Shown piece by piece: positions 54,422 to 64,000 of a DNA stretch of 64,000 bases. The DNA comes from Microdochium bolleyi (lineage: Eukaryota; Ascomycota; Sordariomycetes; Xylariales; Microdochiaceae). Both the position numbers and the translations under genes were made by a program. Below the pieces are notes generated by a model. That model saw nothing but the letters and a program-made list of their open reading frames with translations. It did no database searches and had not been told where the DNA came from. The stretch is from NCBI GenBank assembly GCA_001566295.1, contig KQ964245.1, positions 2,609,524 through 2,673,523 of the forward strand, in the 5' to 3' direction. How positions within the stretch are numbered: the first letter of the stretch is position 1; each line of letters opens with the position of its first letter.

Positions 54422-56704
54422 ATGCCACCACAGATGCTGCAGGGCCTCGACCGGGAGGTCTACGCCATCGTCCGCAAGTTCGAGGACGACATTGAAAGGG
54501 AAAACGAGGGGCGCACCACCAAGAAGCAGCCCAAGTTCACAGTGTCAGGTGTGTACGACGCGATCAAGAGGTCCAACTCGAGCCTGTCGCGGCAGAAGAA
54601 GCGGTTGCTCGAAGACTCAATCGAAAAGATTCTCCGCCTGCGCAAAGCTGAGCGGGTCGAGCACGACGACGAGGCCGCGCTAGAGGAGGCATCGGCGGAA
54701 CAACCCAAGCAGGACGGTGGCAGCGACTACTCCCGCCTGCTCAACAAGCAGATGACCAAGAACTGGAACGTGGCGCGGCGGGATCGGGCGTCCTCGCCAG
54801 AGACGCCAGCAGCGATGGAGACCGGTGCGGAGTCGACCACCACCACAACAGGAGCGACCACCACCACAGGAGCGGACAGGCAGCCGAATGGCGAGCCGAA
54901 GCTTAAGCGGCGGAGAGCCGAAAAGCAGCCCGTGGAGGCCGATCGAAGCCCTCCCAAGGACATCTCGCTCGCCGACCTGGGCGGCATGGACGATGCCATC
55001 CGAATCCTAGCCGAGACCATCGCCTTACCCATGCACCGACCGCAGATCGTGGCGGCCGGCATCGAGCCTGCGCGCGGCGTGCTGCTCCACGGGCCTCCAG
55101 GATGCGGAAAGACAATGCTCGCCAAGGCCTTTGCCGCGGATCTCGGTGTCGCTTTCATCTCTGTGTCTGCGCCTTCACTAGTCGCCGGTATGTCCGGCGA
55201 GTCAGAGAAGAAGATTCGCGAGCTGTACGAGGAGGCCAAGAAGCTCGCTCCGTGCCTTGTCTTCATCGACGAGATCGATGCCATCATGGGCAAGAGGGAG
55301 AACGCACAGCGGGAGATGGAGAAGCGGATAGTGGCGCAGATGCTGACGTGCATGGACGACCTGGACCCGTCATCGATGGGCGGTAAGGTCGTGGCGACTA
55401 TCGCAGCGACAAACCGGCCAGACAGCATCGACCCAGCGCTGCGGCGTGCAGGTCGTTTCAACAGAGAAGTCAGCCTCGGCATACCAAATGAGATGGCGAG
55501 GGAGGCGATCCTGAAGAAGCTGCTGCAGAAGTGCAGACATCCAAAGGACATGGACTTCAAGCAGATCGCACGGAGAACACCCGGATTTGTGGGGGCTGAC
55601 CTGAAAGACGTCGTCTCGACCGCACAGAGTGACCTCATGCGGGATCTCATGTCCGAGATTATTAGCTCGGCAGTCTCGACAAGCATGGACGTCGATGGCG
55701 ATGAGCCGCCACAAGAACAGGAACAGCTGTCAGAGTCAATCCGGCTCGTTCGCTCCCTCGCAAACTCCAAGGGCGATGATATATCCGAAGACAAGATGGT
55801 TCTGACCATGGACTACATCATGGGCGCCGTGTCTAAGGTGCAGCCATCCTCCAAGCGCGAAGGCTTCACGACAATACCAGACACGACCTGGGCGCACGTG
55901 GGCTCGCTGCATGACGTCCGAGAACAGCTCGAGCTCGCCATAGTGAAGCCCATCCAGAAGCCCGAGATGTTCGCCCAGCGCGGTCTTGAGGCCCCCTCGG
56001 GCGTCCTGCTCTGGGGACCGCCCGGTTGCGGAAAGACCTTGCTCGCAAAGGCCGTCGCCAACGAGTCGAAAGCCAACTTCATCTCCGTGAAGGGACCAGA
56101 ACTTCTGAACAAGTACGTCGGTGAGTCGGAGCGCTCGGTGCGCCAGGTCTTCAGCCGCGCGCGCGCCTCTGCGCCGTGCATCCTGTTCTTCGACGAGCTC
56201 GACGCCCTCGTGCCCCGCCGCGACGGCACCTCCGTGGACGCTTCCGCTCGCGTGGTCAACCAGCTTCTCACTGAGCTCGACGGCATGGGTTCCCGTACGG
56301 GTGTGTACGTCGTCGGCGCGACCAACAGGCCGGACATGATCGACAGCGCAATCCTCCGCCCCGGACGCCTGGGCACAAACATCTTTGTCGACCTCCCCGA
56401 CGCCGACGGCCGCGTTGATATCCTGCGCACGCGCATCCGCCGACTGTTACCGCAGTATGACAACATGGAGCTACTTGACCGGGTTGCGCGCGACAAGCGC
56501 TGCAACGGGTTCAGCGGCGCGGATCTGGACAACCTGCATGTCGCGGCGGGTCACGCCTCCGTGCAGCGCGAGGAGAGTGGCGAGTCTTCGTCGAACAGTA
56601 TTACCGAGCAGGACTGGGATGTCGCGCTCTCAAAGGTCCGGCCGAGTGTGTCGCTGTCCCATGCGGAGAAGTTCAGGAGTCTGAAGGAGACTGGCTGGGA
56701 GTAG
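54422..56704 (+). CDS. RIX7: AAA ATPase RIX7 (NVL), pre-60S ribosome remodelling
   Basis: An intronless gene encodes 760 aa. The N-terminal helical domain (about 1-75: LDREVYAIVRKFEDDI, VYDAIKRSNSSL, KKRLLEDSIEKIL) resembles the NVL/Rix7 substrate-recruiting domain. A Thr-rich linker and a basic KLKRRRAEK nuclear-localisation-like patch follow. Two AAA modules are complete. D1 has Walker A GPPGCGKT (224-231) and Walker B LVFIDEID (279-286). D2 has Walker A GPPGCGKT at about 532-539 and Walker B LFFDELDAL at about 589-597, with arginine-finger regions RPDSIDPALRRAGRFNRE and RPDMIDSAILRPGRLG. Rix7 is nucleolar and extracts Nsa1 from pre-60S particles. The pattern fits Rix7 better than Cdc48 or Afg2 because there is no Cdc48-type N-domain. 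Confidence 0.95.
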   Translation: MPPQMLQGLDREVYAIVRKFEDDIERENEGRTTKKQPKFTVSGVYDAIKRSNSSLSRQKKRLLEDSIEKILRLRKAERVEHDDEAALEEASAEQPKQDGGSDYSRLLNKQMTKNWNVARRDRASSPETPAAMETGAESTTTTTGATTTTGADRQPNGEPKLKRRRAEKQPVEADRSPPKDISLADLGGMDDAIRILAETIALPMHRPQIVAAGIEPARGVLLHGPPGCGKTMLAKAFAADLGVAFISVSAPSLVAGMSGESEKKIRELYEEAKKLAPCLVFIDEIDAIMGKRENAQREMEKRIVAQMLTCMDDLDPSSMGGKVVATIAATNRPDSIDPALRRAGRFNREVSLGIPNEMAREAILKKLLQKCRHPKDMDFKQIARRTPGFVGADLKDVVSTAQSDLMRDLMSEIISSAVSTSMDVDGDEPPQEQEQLSESIRLVRSLANSKGDDISEDKMVLTMDYIMGAVSKVQPSSKREGFTTIPDTTWAHVGSLHDVREQLELAIVKPIQKPEMFAQRGLEAPSGVLLWGPPGCGKTLLAKAVANESKANFISVKGPELLNKYVGESERSVRQVFSRARASAPCILFFDELDALVPRRDGTSVDASARVVNQLLTELDGMGSRTGVYVVGATNRPDMIDSAILRPGRLGTNIFVDLPDADGRVDILRTRIRRLLPQYDNMELLDRVARDKRCNGFSGADLDNLHVAAGHASVQREESGESSSNSITEQDWDVALSKVRPSVSLSHAEKFRSLKETGWE

Positions 56705-57371
56705 AACATGTGCATGACAAGCAGAACAATAAGGGGATGGGGTCTCCTTGGCTCGGAATTAGCATAAGTTAACCACTACTGTTGCTTCAGTAAAAGAACG
56801 ACTGCTGTCCACACTGATAGATTCGTAGTGTTGAGACTCTTTTCGGCAGTAACAATAAAACAAATTTTTGGCCCCAAGGAATGGGAGCAATGAAAATCGC
56901 GTATGGCTCAGGGAGGGCAAGTCTTGCAATCTGTTGGCTTGTAGTTTCCAGTCAGTGAGCACACGAGATGCTCTGATTTGAGACATGGAAGAACGCTCTA
57001 TACACCGAGGCCAAATGGGCTTTCTGAAATCTAGTACATGAAGCATTGTGTTGGCATGATCAAGGAGGCCAATCGACATTGGGGGCTCTCAGGTTCCCTA
57101 CCATGGATATCCTTCAACAACTACGTGGTTAGGGTCTCTTTCTCAGTACTTGGCTGGCATGTTCTGATCGTCGCTGGTTCTCCGTTATTGAAGAACTGCG
57201 GTTTCCCACCTCAACGTAGATGGGATTCTCCAGGATCAACCAAAATCTATGCAGGTTGCCGGACTGGTCTCGCCGGGGAAGGCAATACTTGGGACCTCAC
57301 CCCTGACAAGATGACATGTGAGACGACATCGGGCGTTGGGAACGTGGTGGCGTGCGGATGGGAAAGAAGAA

Positions 57372-57432
<61 letters not shown>

Positions 57433-57961
57433 TCAGTGTGAATCAAGGCCACGTGAGGAGTCAAAACTCTATCGTCACGATACATGGGCAGCGCCGATCC
57501 TTAGAGGTGGAACTGTATCCTTGCAAGGATGTCTCGCCTTGTCTTGCGCTGACGACAGACTGAGTCGAGTCCAGGCACGACCCGTGCCATGCCATGAGGA
57601 CAGTGCTGTATATTGTCATGGATTTTCACAGTGACTGGCTGCAGGCTGGTCGGTCGGATCAAGTGTTGGTTTTGTTCGCCCTCTTCATGGCGACGGAGAA
57701 ACATGTTTTCGTTATCTGGTATACAAGGTCTAATGCGAGAATCCAAACCACCGCTTGTAAACTCCAGTCCAGACCTCCCCGATGTTTAGAATAATTACAG
57801 AAAGGGGAGATAGTCTTTGCGAAGGTTGACGAAGATGATGCTTTGCCGCTGCCCATCGTCGTGGTGTGTAGGCACCGCCAGAGCGTCTAGTCTATATGTA
57901 CAGAACTGGCTGGTCCCATTCTACGCATGTCTTATCGTTACAAGTCGTGTCTATCAGTCGT
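56705..57961. other. Convergent intergenic region with long poly-G tract
   Basis: These 1.26 kb lie between the 3' ends of RIX7 and cytochrome c. An AATAAA at 56854-56859, about 150 bp past the RIX7 stop, is a plausible polyadenylation signal. The G homopolymer at 57372-57429 is the dominant feature and creates spurious poly-Gly/poly-Pro frames. No gene is supported. Confidence 0.6.
57372..57429. repeat. 58-base G homopolymer
   Basis: An uninterrupted run of 58 G on the plus strand, preceded by GGAAAGAAGAA and followed by CACTCAG. Such a length is rare in fungal nuclear DNA and error-prone in sequencing, so the true length is uncertain. Confidence 0.9.
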
Positions 57962-58856
57962 TTAGGCGGTAGCCTCCTTCATGAAGCTGTAGGAAAGCAG
58001 TCAGTACGGGTCTTGTCGGAGTAAGAGGTGAACAACTTCAACTTACGTGATCAGATCGTTCCGGTCCTTGTCCTTCTTGAGACCACCGAAGGCCATCTTG
58101 GTGCCGGGGATGTACTTCTTGGGGTTCTCGAGGTACTCGAACTGTGGAGAGGATCAGTCCACTGTTTCTCGCAGCGTAGGTGCAAGGGGGGGGGGGGGGG
58201 GCGGCTGTGCTTACAAGAGTGTTCTCCTCCCAGGTGATGCCCTTGGCCTTGTTGGCGTCGGTGTAGGCGAAGCCGTCAACGGAGCCGGTCTTGCGGCCGA
58301 AGAGGCCGTGGAGGGCAGGGCCGATCTTGTTGCCCTCACCTTCCTTGAGGGTGTGGCACTGAGCGCAGCGGGTCTTGAAGAGGTTGGCACCCTTCTTGGA
58401 ATCACCTGTGGTAGGATAGGGTCAGCTAAGCTCATGCTGAAAAAAGAGGGCAGCAGGCGGCTCTTGCGCTCGTTTGCCACATAGGCCAGCGCAGGAGTTC
58501 CTTCGTCGTTGCAGTCTGCCTCTCGCGTCCTCTAGTTGCTCCTCTAGACTTGACCCGTGACCCTGTGCACCCCGGCTGCGCCATGGATCACTGCAAAATG
58601 GCGCACAAAAGCAAGTGCCTCGGTGCTGGCGATGTTGCAGAGGAGTGGCCCGGGGGTACGGCCGTCGAGAGCAGCTCGATAAGCTGTGCAAGTCGTCCTG
58701 CACAAGGGCCGGCGGGAAGACAACAGTGCAAAGAAGGAACGGAGGCGGCGACATCGACAACAGAGAATCGAACGTTGCGCCGGATCTTGGTACAGACGAG
58801 CAGGAGCATCGTGCGACAGTAGGACGACGGGGAGACAAACCTTCCTTGAAACCCAT
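57962..58856 (-). CDS. CYC1: Cytochrome c
   Basis: Four exons (58856..58841, 58405..58215, 58141..58047, 57986..57962) encode 108 aa, the standard fungal length. Exon 1 has only 16 coding bases and exon 4 has 25. The haem-attachment motif CAQCH is at residues 19-23. The sixth-ligand Met lies in YIPGTKMAFGG, and WEENTLFEYLENPKKY and the C-terminal helix NDLITFMKEATA are complete. It carries electrons from complex III to complex IV in the intermembrane space. Intron 1 is 435 nt, far longer than others in the window; intron 2 (58142..58214) contains a 15-base G run on the plus strand (poly-C in the transcript). It is divergent from another mitochondrial gene. Confidence 0.96.
58187..58201. repeat. 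15-base G homopolymer inside cytochrome c intron 2
   Basis: Fifteen consecutive G on the plus strand, hence a poly-C run in the sense strand, about 13 bases downstream of the splice donor of the 73-nt intron. Confidence 0.9.
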
Positions 58857-60263
58857 TTTGGCGGATGTATGTGGTTTGTGAGAGGACTACTGAGTGTTGA
58901 ACGTGGGTGTGAAGACGTGGTCGTCGTGAGAGTGCGAGAGGATGGGAGGAGGAAAGGAGTGGGCGGAAAGTTGGCTGCTGGGCGCGAGCAATAAAAAAAG
59001 GACTGACATCAATGAGCGGCCAATGGCCCCAGGTTCCATGGTTTGCGCCTGCAAGGAATTTTTTGGACCAGCCACGGTAACAGAGGTACCTGGGTGTGTG
59101 GTGGCAGGCTGCAGGGCGGCGAGGTACCTGGAGGCCCTCGTACAGGCTCCGGTCCGGTAGAAGCGATGACGCTGGCCGGGCAGCCGCAAAAGTGGCAGGC
59201 GCAAAAGGCAGTAAGGGCGACACTGGCGGGCCCCACTGCAGCGGCGCCCCATCGCAGGCCGAGCCAATGGCGGGCTGCTCGATGGTCAGGGCGGGACTGC
59301 CTGCTGGGAGTTCCGTCGCGGTTTTCTCCGGGCCTTGACCGCCCACGCCGCTCCCTTTGGTCCGGCGACACCATCTCCTGCGATGCGAGCACTGTCGCCT
59401 TCCGCGATGTTCTTGGACAGACGTGGTCATCGTCACTGGCGGTGGTGATGTCCTCGTGACACGCACGAGTCTGTCTTGCAGCCGCGCTTGGTGTTGGTAT
59501 TTTGGCGTCATTGCTGCAGACGTTGGCCAATCCTGGCGTTCAATGCTGTCGTGGCACACCACACCGCACCAGCTGTTCATCTCTACCACAGAATACCTAT
59601 CTTGAGTAGTACCGTGCCTGTAGACTTGGCACTGTACCCGGGAGCCGGCCAGGGAGTCTTGATTCCCCCTCGCCGTTGGCCGCGTGCGTCTCTTACATGC
59701 ATGGAAATCATCTGGAGGCAGAGGCACATCAGCGGACAATACGATCAGCCCTTACTGGTTGCCCGCCAACAGACTCCGACGCAACTGTGGCCAGCTTGGT
59801 CTCTCCTCAGGGCTTTTATCTCTATGATCCGCCCGTTCATGCAGTTCTCTTCGTTCCTGGGTGATCATCTGTTTTGTTTCCAGGCACGTCCTGGCAAGGT
59901 TGCGACTTAGTGCGTTGTGCATAATGTTGGACCCCTGCTGGAAAAATGCCAACGGCGCGTCCATTGGCCCAGAGCACCGCGTGCTCCAATGAGTCGACGG
60001 GTCCATTTCGATATCCCACCTCAACTCCAAACATCCGAGAGCAGTGGCTCTTCGACATTAAAGAGGCATTGATGCGCACAGCAGTGTCAAATCTGCCTTG
60101 GTCCATACCGACCAGTCCGACCTCGAGCTCGAAGCCTACCGCAACTCCCCTCGTTCTGATTTCCACTCGCTTCACCTGTTGAGCACCGCGGGGCCGGATA
60201 ATTTCTTGCGACATCTTTCGCACCGACCGGCACGAGCCGAAGACCTCCAGCCTGCATCCCACC
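58857..60263. other. Divergent promoter region of two mitochondrial genes
   Basis: These 1.4 kb separate cytochrome c (minus) from the 60.3 kb mitochondrial gene (plus). Several CCAAT words occur, at 59020-59024, 59264-59268 and 59527-59531. The long minus-strand frame across 58588-59739 overlaps cytochrome c exon 1 in another phase and is compositional. No gene is supported. Confidence 0.55.
59020..59024 (+). promoter_or_regulatory. Possible CCAAT box upstream of cytochrome c
   Basis: A CCAAT pentamer about 164 bp upstream of the cytochrome c start. In fungi the HAP/CBC complex binds CCAAT and controls respiratory genes including cytochrome c. A 5-mer is weak evidence by itself; a second one is at 59264-59268. 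Confidence 0.25.
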
Positions 60264-61641
60264 ATGGCCTCCCGATCAACACAGATTCCGCGCTTCCTGC
60301 TGCCTCAGAATGGCCCCGCGTGGAGGGCTGCCGCCACGCGATCCGGTGCTTTCTCCAGACCTTTCGCACCAGAGCAAGCCCAGCTCCTCGTCCGCTACGC
60401 GACGACAGCCGCCAAGCCCAAGCCCGCCGCCGCGAAGACCGTGACCAAGGCCGTGCCCAAGTCCGCCGCGAAGATCACCACAAAGGCCGCGCCGAAGGCA
60501 GCGGCAGCGAAGCCGGCCACCACGAAGGTCACGACCAAGACTACTGCCAAGACCACGACGACAACTGCAAAGGCCACAGCTGCCAAGCCCGCGACGAAGA
60601 CGGCCGCGGCCGCGGCAACGACAAAGACAGTCAAGGCAGCCAGCCCGGCAGCGACGCCGAAGACGCCCGCTTCCAAGCCAGTCCTCCCTCCTCAGGCTGC
60701 CACACCCGCAGCCGCATCGCCACCTCGGCCGCCAGCTGCCCCGTCACCAGCAAACCCAGTCAAGACTGCGCCGGCGAGCACATCACAGCCAACAGCAGCC
60801 GCAGCCGCGGAAGCGGCGCCCGCAACCCCCGCATCCCCGGCGTCACCCGAGGCCGGGGTCTCGGGCTCGCTCCCGGCGTCTCTCGCCGCTGACAGGGCCG
60901 GGCCGATCATCCTGGAGCAGCCCGATGCCTTCCGGCCGCCGTCCCACGGCAAGAGGCTGCCGCGGGCGATGCCGAAGCACTATGGCGGCGGGCCGACGGC
61001 CGAAGAGATCCAGGCGCAGCGTGCGAAGCAGTACCCGGGCATGCCGCCGCCCGAGAACACGTGGTCGCACTGGTTCATCAACAGCAGGGGCATCCACCTC
61101 TTCATCACTCTCGTACGTTTAATCTTGGAGAAGAAAACCCCAGATACTCCATAACAAGCGCGGAACAGACCACTAACATGAAATCTTCTGCCAACAGGGT
61201 ACGCTCTCCGGCCTGGCAGTCTACACGTTCGCCATCAACTTCAACGACAGGTCGCAGTTTGCGCACCTGATCCCGCCCATCTCCGAGTTCCCACGGCACC
61301 CGTTCCAGTACATCGGCGTGTGTATTGACGTGCTCAAGATGCACGAGGAGCACGAATCGGCCATCACGGCCGAGAAGAGGCGCCAGAAGATCGAGGACGT
61401 CGCCAAGCGCAACGAGTTCCGCAAGGCCCACGGCTTGGAGCCCGCGTCGGGCGTTGCGCCGTGGGCCTCGAAGCAGCAGCCTCAGCCCGAGCCCGAGCCT
61501 GAGGCGCAGACTGCAGGTGGTGTTCTTGTTGGCAGCAACAGAAGCAGTGTGTCAGACGCTGATGCCGGGCCGACCACACTCGCCGAGACCGGGCAGTTCA
61601 CAGAGGAGGGGAAGCGGAAGAAGTTCCTGGGCATTTTCTGA
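60264..61641 (+). CDS. Unknown mitochondrial membrane protein with H1-like Ala/Lys/Thr/Pro region
   Basis: Two exons (60264..61112, 61198..61641) encode 430 aa. The N-terminus (MASRSTQIPRFLLPQ, then WRAAATRSGAFSRPF and VRYATTAA) is a strong mitochondrial presequence. Residues of about 50-215 are a Lys/Ala/Thr then Pro/Ala low-complexity stretch resembling a histone H1 tail. The conserved-looking part starts near MPKHYGGGPTAEEIQAQRAK and PPPENTWSHWFINSRG, followed by one TM helix (IHLFITLGTLSGLAVYTFAI, about 277-296), which the intron splits. A charged helical segment (LKMHEEHESAITAEKRRQ) and an acidic, Gln/Pro-rich end follow. The layout fits an inner-membrane protein with a matrix-side basic region, but I do not recognise the family and assign no function. 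Confidence 0.82.
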
Positions 61642-62017
61642 TTTTCTGCCAAGAGGATGCGATTCATAGAACATACTTTGTACAACTTCTCTCCACACAC
61701 CCTTTTTCACAACGATCTACATAGAGTTCGGGCCCAGGCAGGAAAGAACGGTAATGATACCACGTATGTACAAGTAATGAAGTAATGTAGAATCATTCTC
61801 TCTAAGACTGATACGCGGGACGTCATGATCAGCAACAGCGAGGATTTGGGCAGATCACATTGTCCATCACGGTGTGTGTTTCCTAGGCTGGAACTTTGAC
61901 ATGTGATGTATTTCCAGCGGTGCATGGCATGACATTAGATTGGCCCGCCTCGCTCTTCTACTTTCTGCGACCCTTTAGCACAGCAGCTGCAGTTTGGCAC
62001 ACATGCGGCAAAAGAGC
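61642..62017. other. Convergent intergenic region
   Basis: 3' UTR space between the mitochondrial gene and RRP42. No repeat or gene seen. Confidence 0.6.
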
Positions 62018-63310
62018 CTATGCCAGCTCAACGCCCTCGAGGCCCTCGAGCACCTCGTCCGCGACGCCCCCGCGCTCGAGCACCTTCGCCACCATGGCGG
62101 CCAGGACACCCACCCGGGCGCCGCCGCGGGGCGCCTTCCACACGCCCTCGACGTCCTCCTCGCCGTGCAGCACCTTTGCCGAGGACGCGGCGGCGCCCCC
62201 GGCCGCAGACTTTGTCGACGCCGACGAGTCGCCCGGCTTGCCCGCCTCGGTCTGGCCCCACGCCGCGGCGTTGACGGCGTTGGGCACGCCGGGCCCCGTG
62301 AGCCGCGAGGGCGGGTCTATCGTGCGGACCGCGAGGAGGCTGACGTTCCGGTGCCGCGCGGCTGTGGATGCCGCGCTGCTGTCCTTCTTGCCGCCGCCGT
62401 CAATGTCCATGTCCACGTCCTCACCACCTGCGGCTGCTGGGCCGACCGTCTCGACGACCGACACGGCCAGCGCGGCGTCGGCTACCGCGAGCTCCTCCTT
62501 TGACGGGTCGAAGATGATGTTGTCCCCCACCGCCATGACGAGGAGTGTGATTGGCGGTCTCTGTGACGATGTTGTGCTTGTCGAAGACGAGGACGAGGAG
62601 TACATGAACACCGCGGCTGCCCAGTCGTCGTCGAACATGGGGTCCTCGTCCGCCTCGGATTTTAACCTGGGCAGTCGCGTGGAGAGCAGGGCGAGATGTG
62701 TGGTCAGGCTGAGGAGCGGGAGCGGGTACGACAGTGGCGGTGATATTAATATGATCTACGCAGACACCGCAGGAAAGTGGTTGTTAGCTGAGCAATATTC
62801 CGCCTTCTGGGTGCGCGGCGCTGCCTAGTAGTTTTCAGGCGGACTCACATCGAGGTACAGCTTCCAGTGGAACCGCCTGTTTATCCAGAGCTTCTTGGTC
62901 AGCTCGCCGTCCGCGAGGAGCGCCTCGCTGAGCATGGTCGACAGGAATATCGTGCTCGAGTCGTCGTCTCTGTGGCCGGGGATCTCGACCGTGATCTCGA
63001 GCCACTCGTTCTGGCCCTTGGGCACATATCTGCTCGCGTCGTTCACGTCGTCGTCTTCGCTGTTGGTGTACACGTGCCGCCGGGGCGTGCGCTCGACCTC
63101 GGCCTTGACGCCGACAACGGCCTCGGTGCCGTCCGAGAAGCACACGCGCGCGCTGCCGTTGGTGCCGGGCAGGATGGCCGTCTCGGCGGTCAGGGGGCGG
63201 AACTGGGTCGCGGACCGCCCGTCGGGCCTGATGGGCGGCGTAAGACTGAGGGAGCTGTGGAGGTATGCGAGTTCTGCCGGCGAGAGCAGGAGGTGTTGCG
63301 AGGTTGCCAT
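62018..63310 (-). CDS. RRP42: Exosome core subunit RRP42 (RNase PH fold)
   Basis: Two exons (63310..62849, 62755..62018) encode 399 aa. The start MATSQHLLLSPAELAYLHSSL leads to RPDGRSATQFRPLTAETAIL, the signature of the Rrp42/Rrp45-type RNase PH-fold subunits. Strands such as ARVCFSDGTEAVVGVKAEVE, the splice junction KLYLD-IILISPPLSYPLPLLSL, and TLLVMAVGDNIIFDPSKEE with the following AVADAALAVSV identify Rrp42. It forms part of the catalytically inactive hexameric ring that channels RNA to Rrp44. Acidic/Ser inserts (DMDIDGGGKKD) and an Ala/Gly-rich segment make it much longer than yeast Rrp42 (about 265 aa). Confidence 0.92.
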
Positions 63311-64000
63311 GGCTGGCGAGTTGCAAATCGCACGTGGGGTGGGACGCGGGGCTGTGGTTGTATTCTTGTGAGGTTGGTCTCAGAGGGCTGAGGTTCGGTA
63401 TGTGATCATGCGTCAATGAGGCAGAAGTTGCCAATCGACGGGGCGAGGCGAAGTGCTGAGGGCTGCGATCTCGTGCGCGACTCGGTCATGAAAGTCGGGC
63501 TTGGTGGTGGTGCCGGACAACGGGCGCCGCGAGCAGCCGTGCAGGGATTGAATTTCTTTGACCTTGAGCTTTAGCTCTATCGATTGTGCTGATTGGCCCA
63601 CACTTTGAGCTCACGGCATGGTGGGGCACTGTCAAACATCTGATGCTTTCGCGGCTCCTGCAAGTGAGCTTTGTTTCACTCCGACCAGGTATGGATGTGG
63701 CACGCTTCAGGTTGAGGAAAGGTATGCCGGCTTCCGTTTGGTGGTGGCTGCGTATATTCTGACGCTAACAAGGAAAGCCGTGCAGCCGTGCAGCCGTGCC
63801 GCATAGCACGAGGCTGATGAAAGGGATTCACGGAGGCCTGCAGTCCTTAACAAGCTGGACACCATTGACTCCATGTGAACCTCTGGAACTGATCGGGATA
63901 CGTCACCAGCCTGGGTGTTCATGGTGGTGCTTGCTGGCACGTCCCAGTGTGGCGAACAAATGCCGGTGCGGTCGCATCACATGCTCCAAAGTCTTGTTCG
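63311..64000. other. Region upstream of RRP42 to the window edge
   Basis: 690 bp including the RRP42 promoter. Small frames are present on both strands, none with recognisable similarity. A gene extending in from beyond the right edge cannot be excluded. Confidence 0.5.

Noticed and set aside
57038..57634. Poly-Gly frame on the plus strand and poly-Pro frames on the minus strand
   Set aside because: Produced entirely by the G homopolymer.
58588..59739. 383-aa minus-strand frame
   Set aside because: It overlaps cytochrome c exon 1 and intron 1 in another phase, and is Arg/Pro/Ser/Thr-rich without any domain.
1..64000. Search for a biosynthetic, defence, NLR or mobile-element system
   Set aside because: All 22 genes resemble conserved housekeeping or single orphan families; no transposase, reverse transcriptase, NLR, PKS or NRPS motif was seen and there is no sign of RIP-mutated AT-rich DNA.

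Overview
This 64 kb window looks like a nuclear chromosome segment of a filamentous ascomycete, most likely a Sordariomycete. It is GC-rich, has roughly one gene per 3 kb on both strands, and its introns are mostly 50-100 nt with GTAAGT-type donors, CTAAC branch points and YAG acceptors. The proteins match fungal families (PHO81/NUC-2, COX11, CYC1, RRP12, RIX7, VPS20). I cannot name the genus. I rebuilt 22 protein genes by joining exons so that reading phase and family conservation agree; 21 are complete and one runs off the left edge. I see no transposon, CRISPR, rRNA or tRNA gene.

Layout: 0-1.7 kb, a single-pass membrane protein (minus, cut by the edge). 4.3-6.3 kb, a DHX35-type DEAH helicase. 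7.3-8.8 kb, a Cue5-like ubiquitin/Atg8 receptor. 11-14.5 kb, the phosphate-signalling regulator PHO81/NUC-2. 14.6-15.5 kb, an unknown multi-pass membrane protein. 16.5-17.9 kb, a LaeA-like methyltransferase. 18.3-19.5 kb, COX11. 20.1-21.8 kb, an FAD amine-oxidase-like enzyme. 23.8-24.7 kb, VTI1. 25.2-29.2 kb, RRP12. 29.8-30.9 kb, SEC17. 31.5-32.2 kb, a mitochondrial GatC/Gta3-like subunit. 32.4-35.1 kb, a DUF726 hydrolase. 37.9-40.7 kb, a GTPase-like/RasGEF fusion. 42.8-46.4 kb, a YMR196W-type GH63-like protein. 47.5-48.4 kb, ATP5. 49.5-52.4 kb, a DUF2293 protein. 52.8-53.5 kb, VPS20. 54.4-56.7 kb, RIX7. 58.0-58.9 kb, cytochrome c. 60.3-61.6 kb, an unknown mitochondrial membrane protein. 62.0-63.3 kb, RRP42.

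The content is essentially housekeeping: mitochondrial genes (COX11, ATP5, CYC1, GatC-like, the 60 kb protein), ribosome and RNA processing (RRP12, RIX7, RRP42, DHX35), membrane traffic (VTI1, SEC17, VPS20, CUE5) and signalling (PHO81, RasGEF). Genes are interleaved as single units, often in divergent or convergent pairs, and do not form a pathway cluster. I found no convincing undescribed multi-gene system. The real oddities are in gene structure: a 3-nt micro-exon and a GC-AG intron in the GH63-like gene, a PHO81 start codon split by an intron after two bases, a degenerate GTPase domain fused to a RasGEF, an RGG-repeat tail on RRP12, and a 58-base G homopolymer next to cytochrome c, whose own intron carries a 15-base G run.
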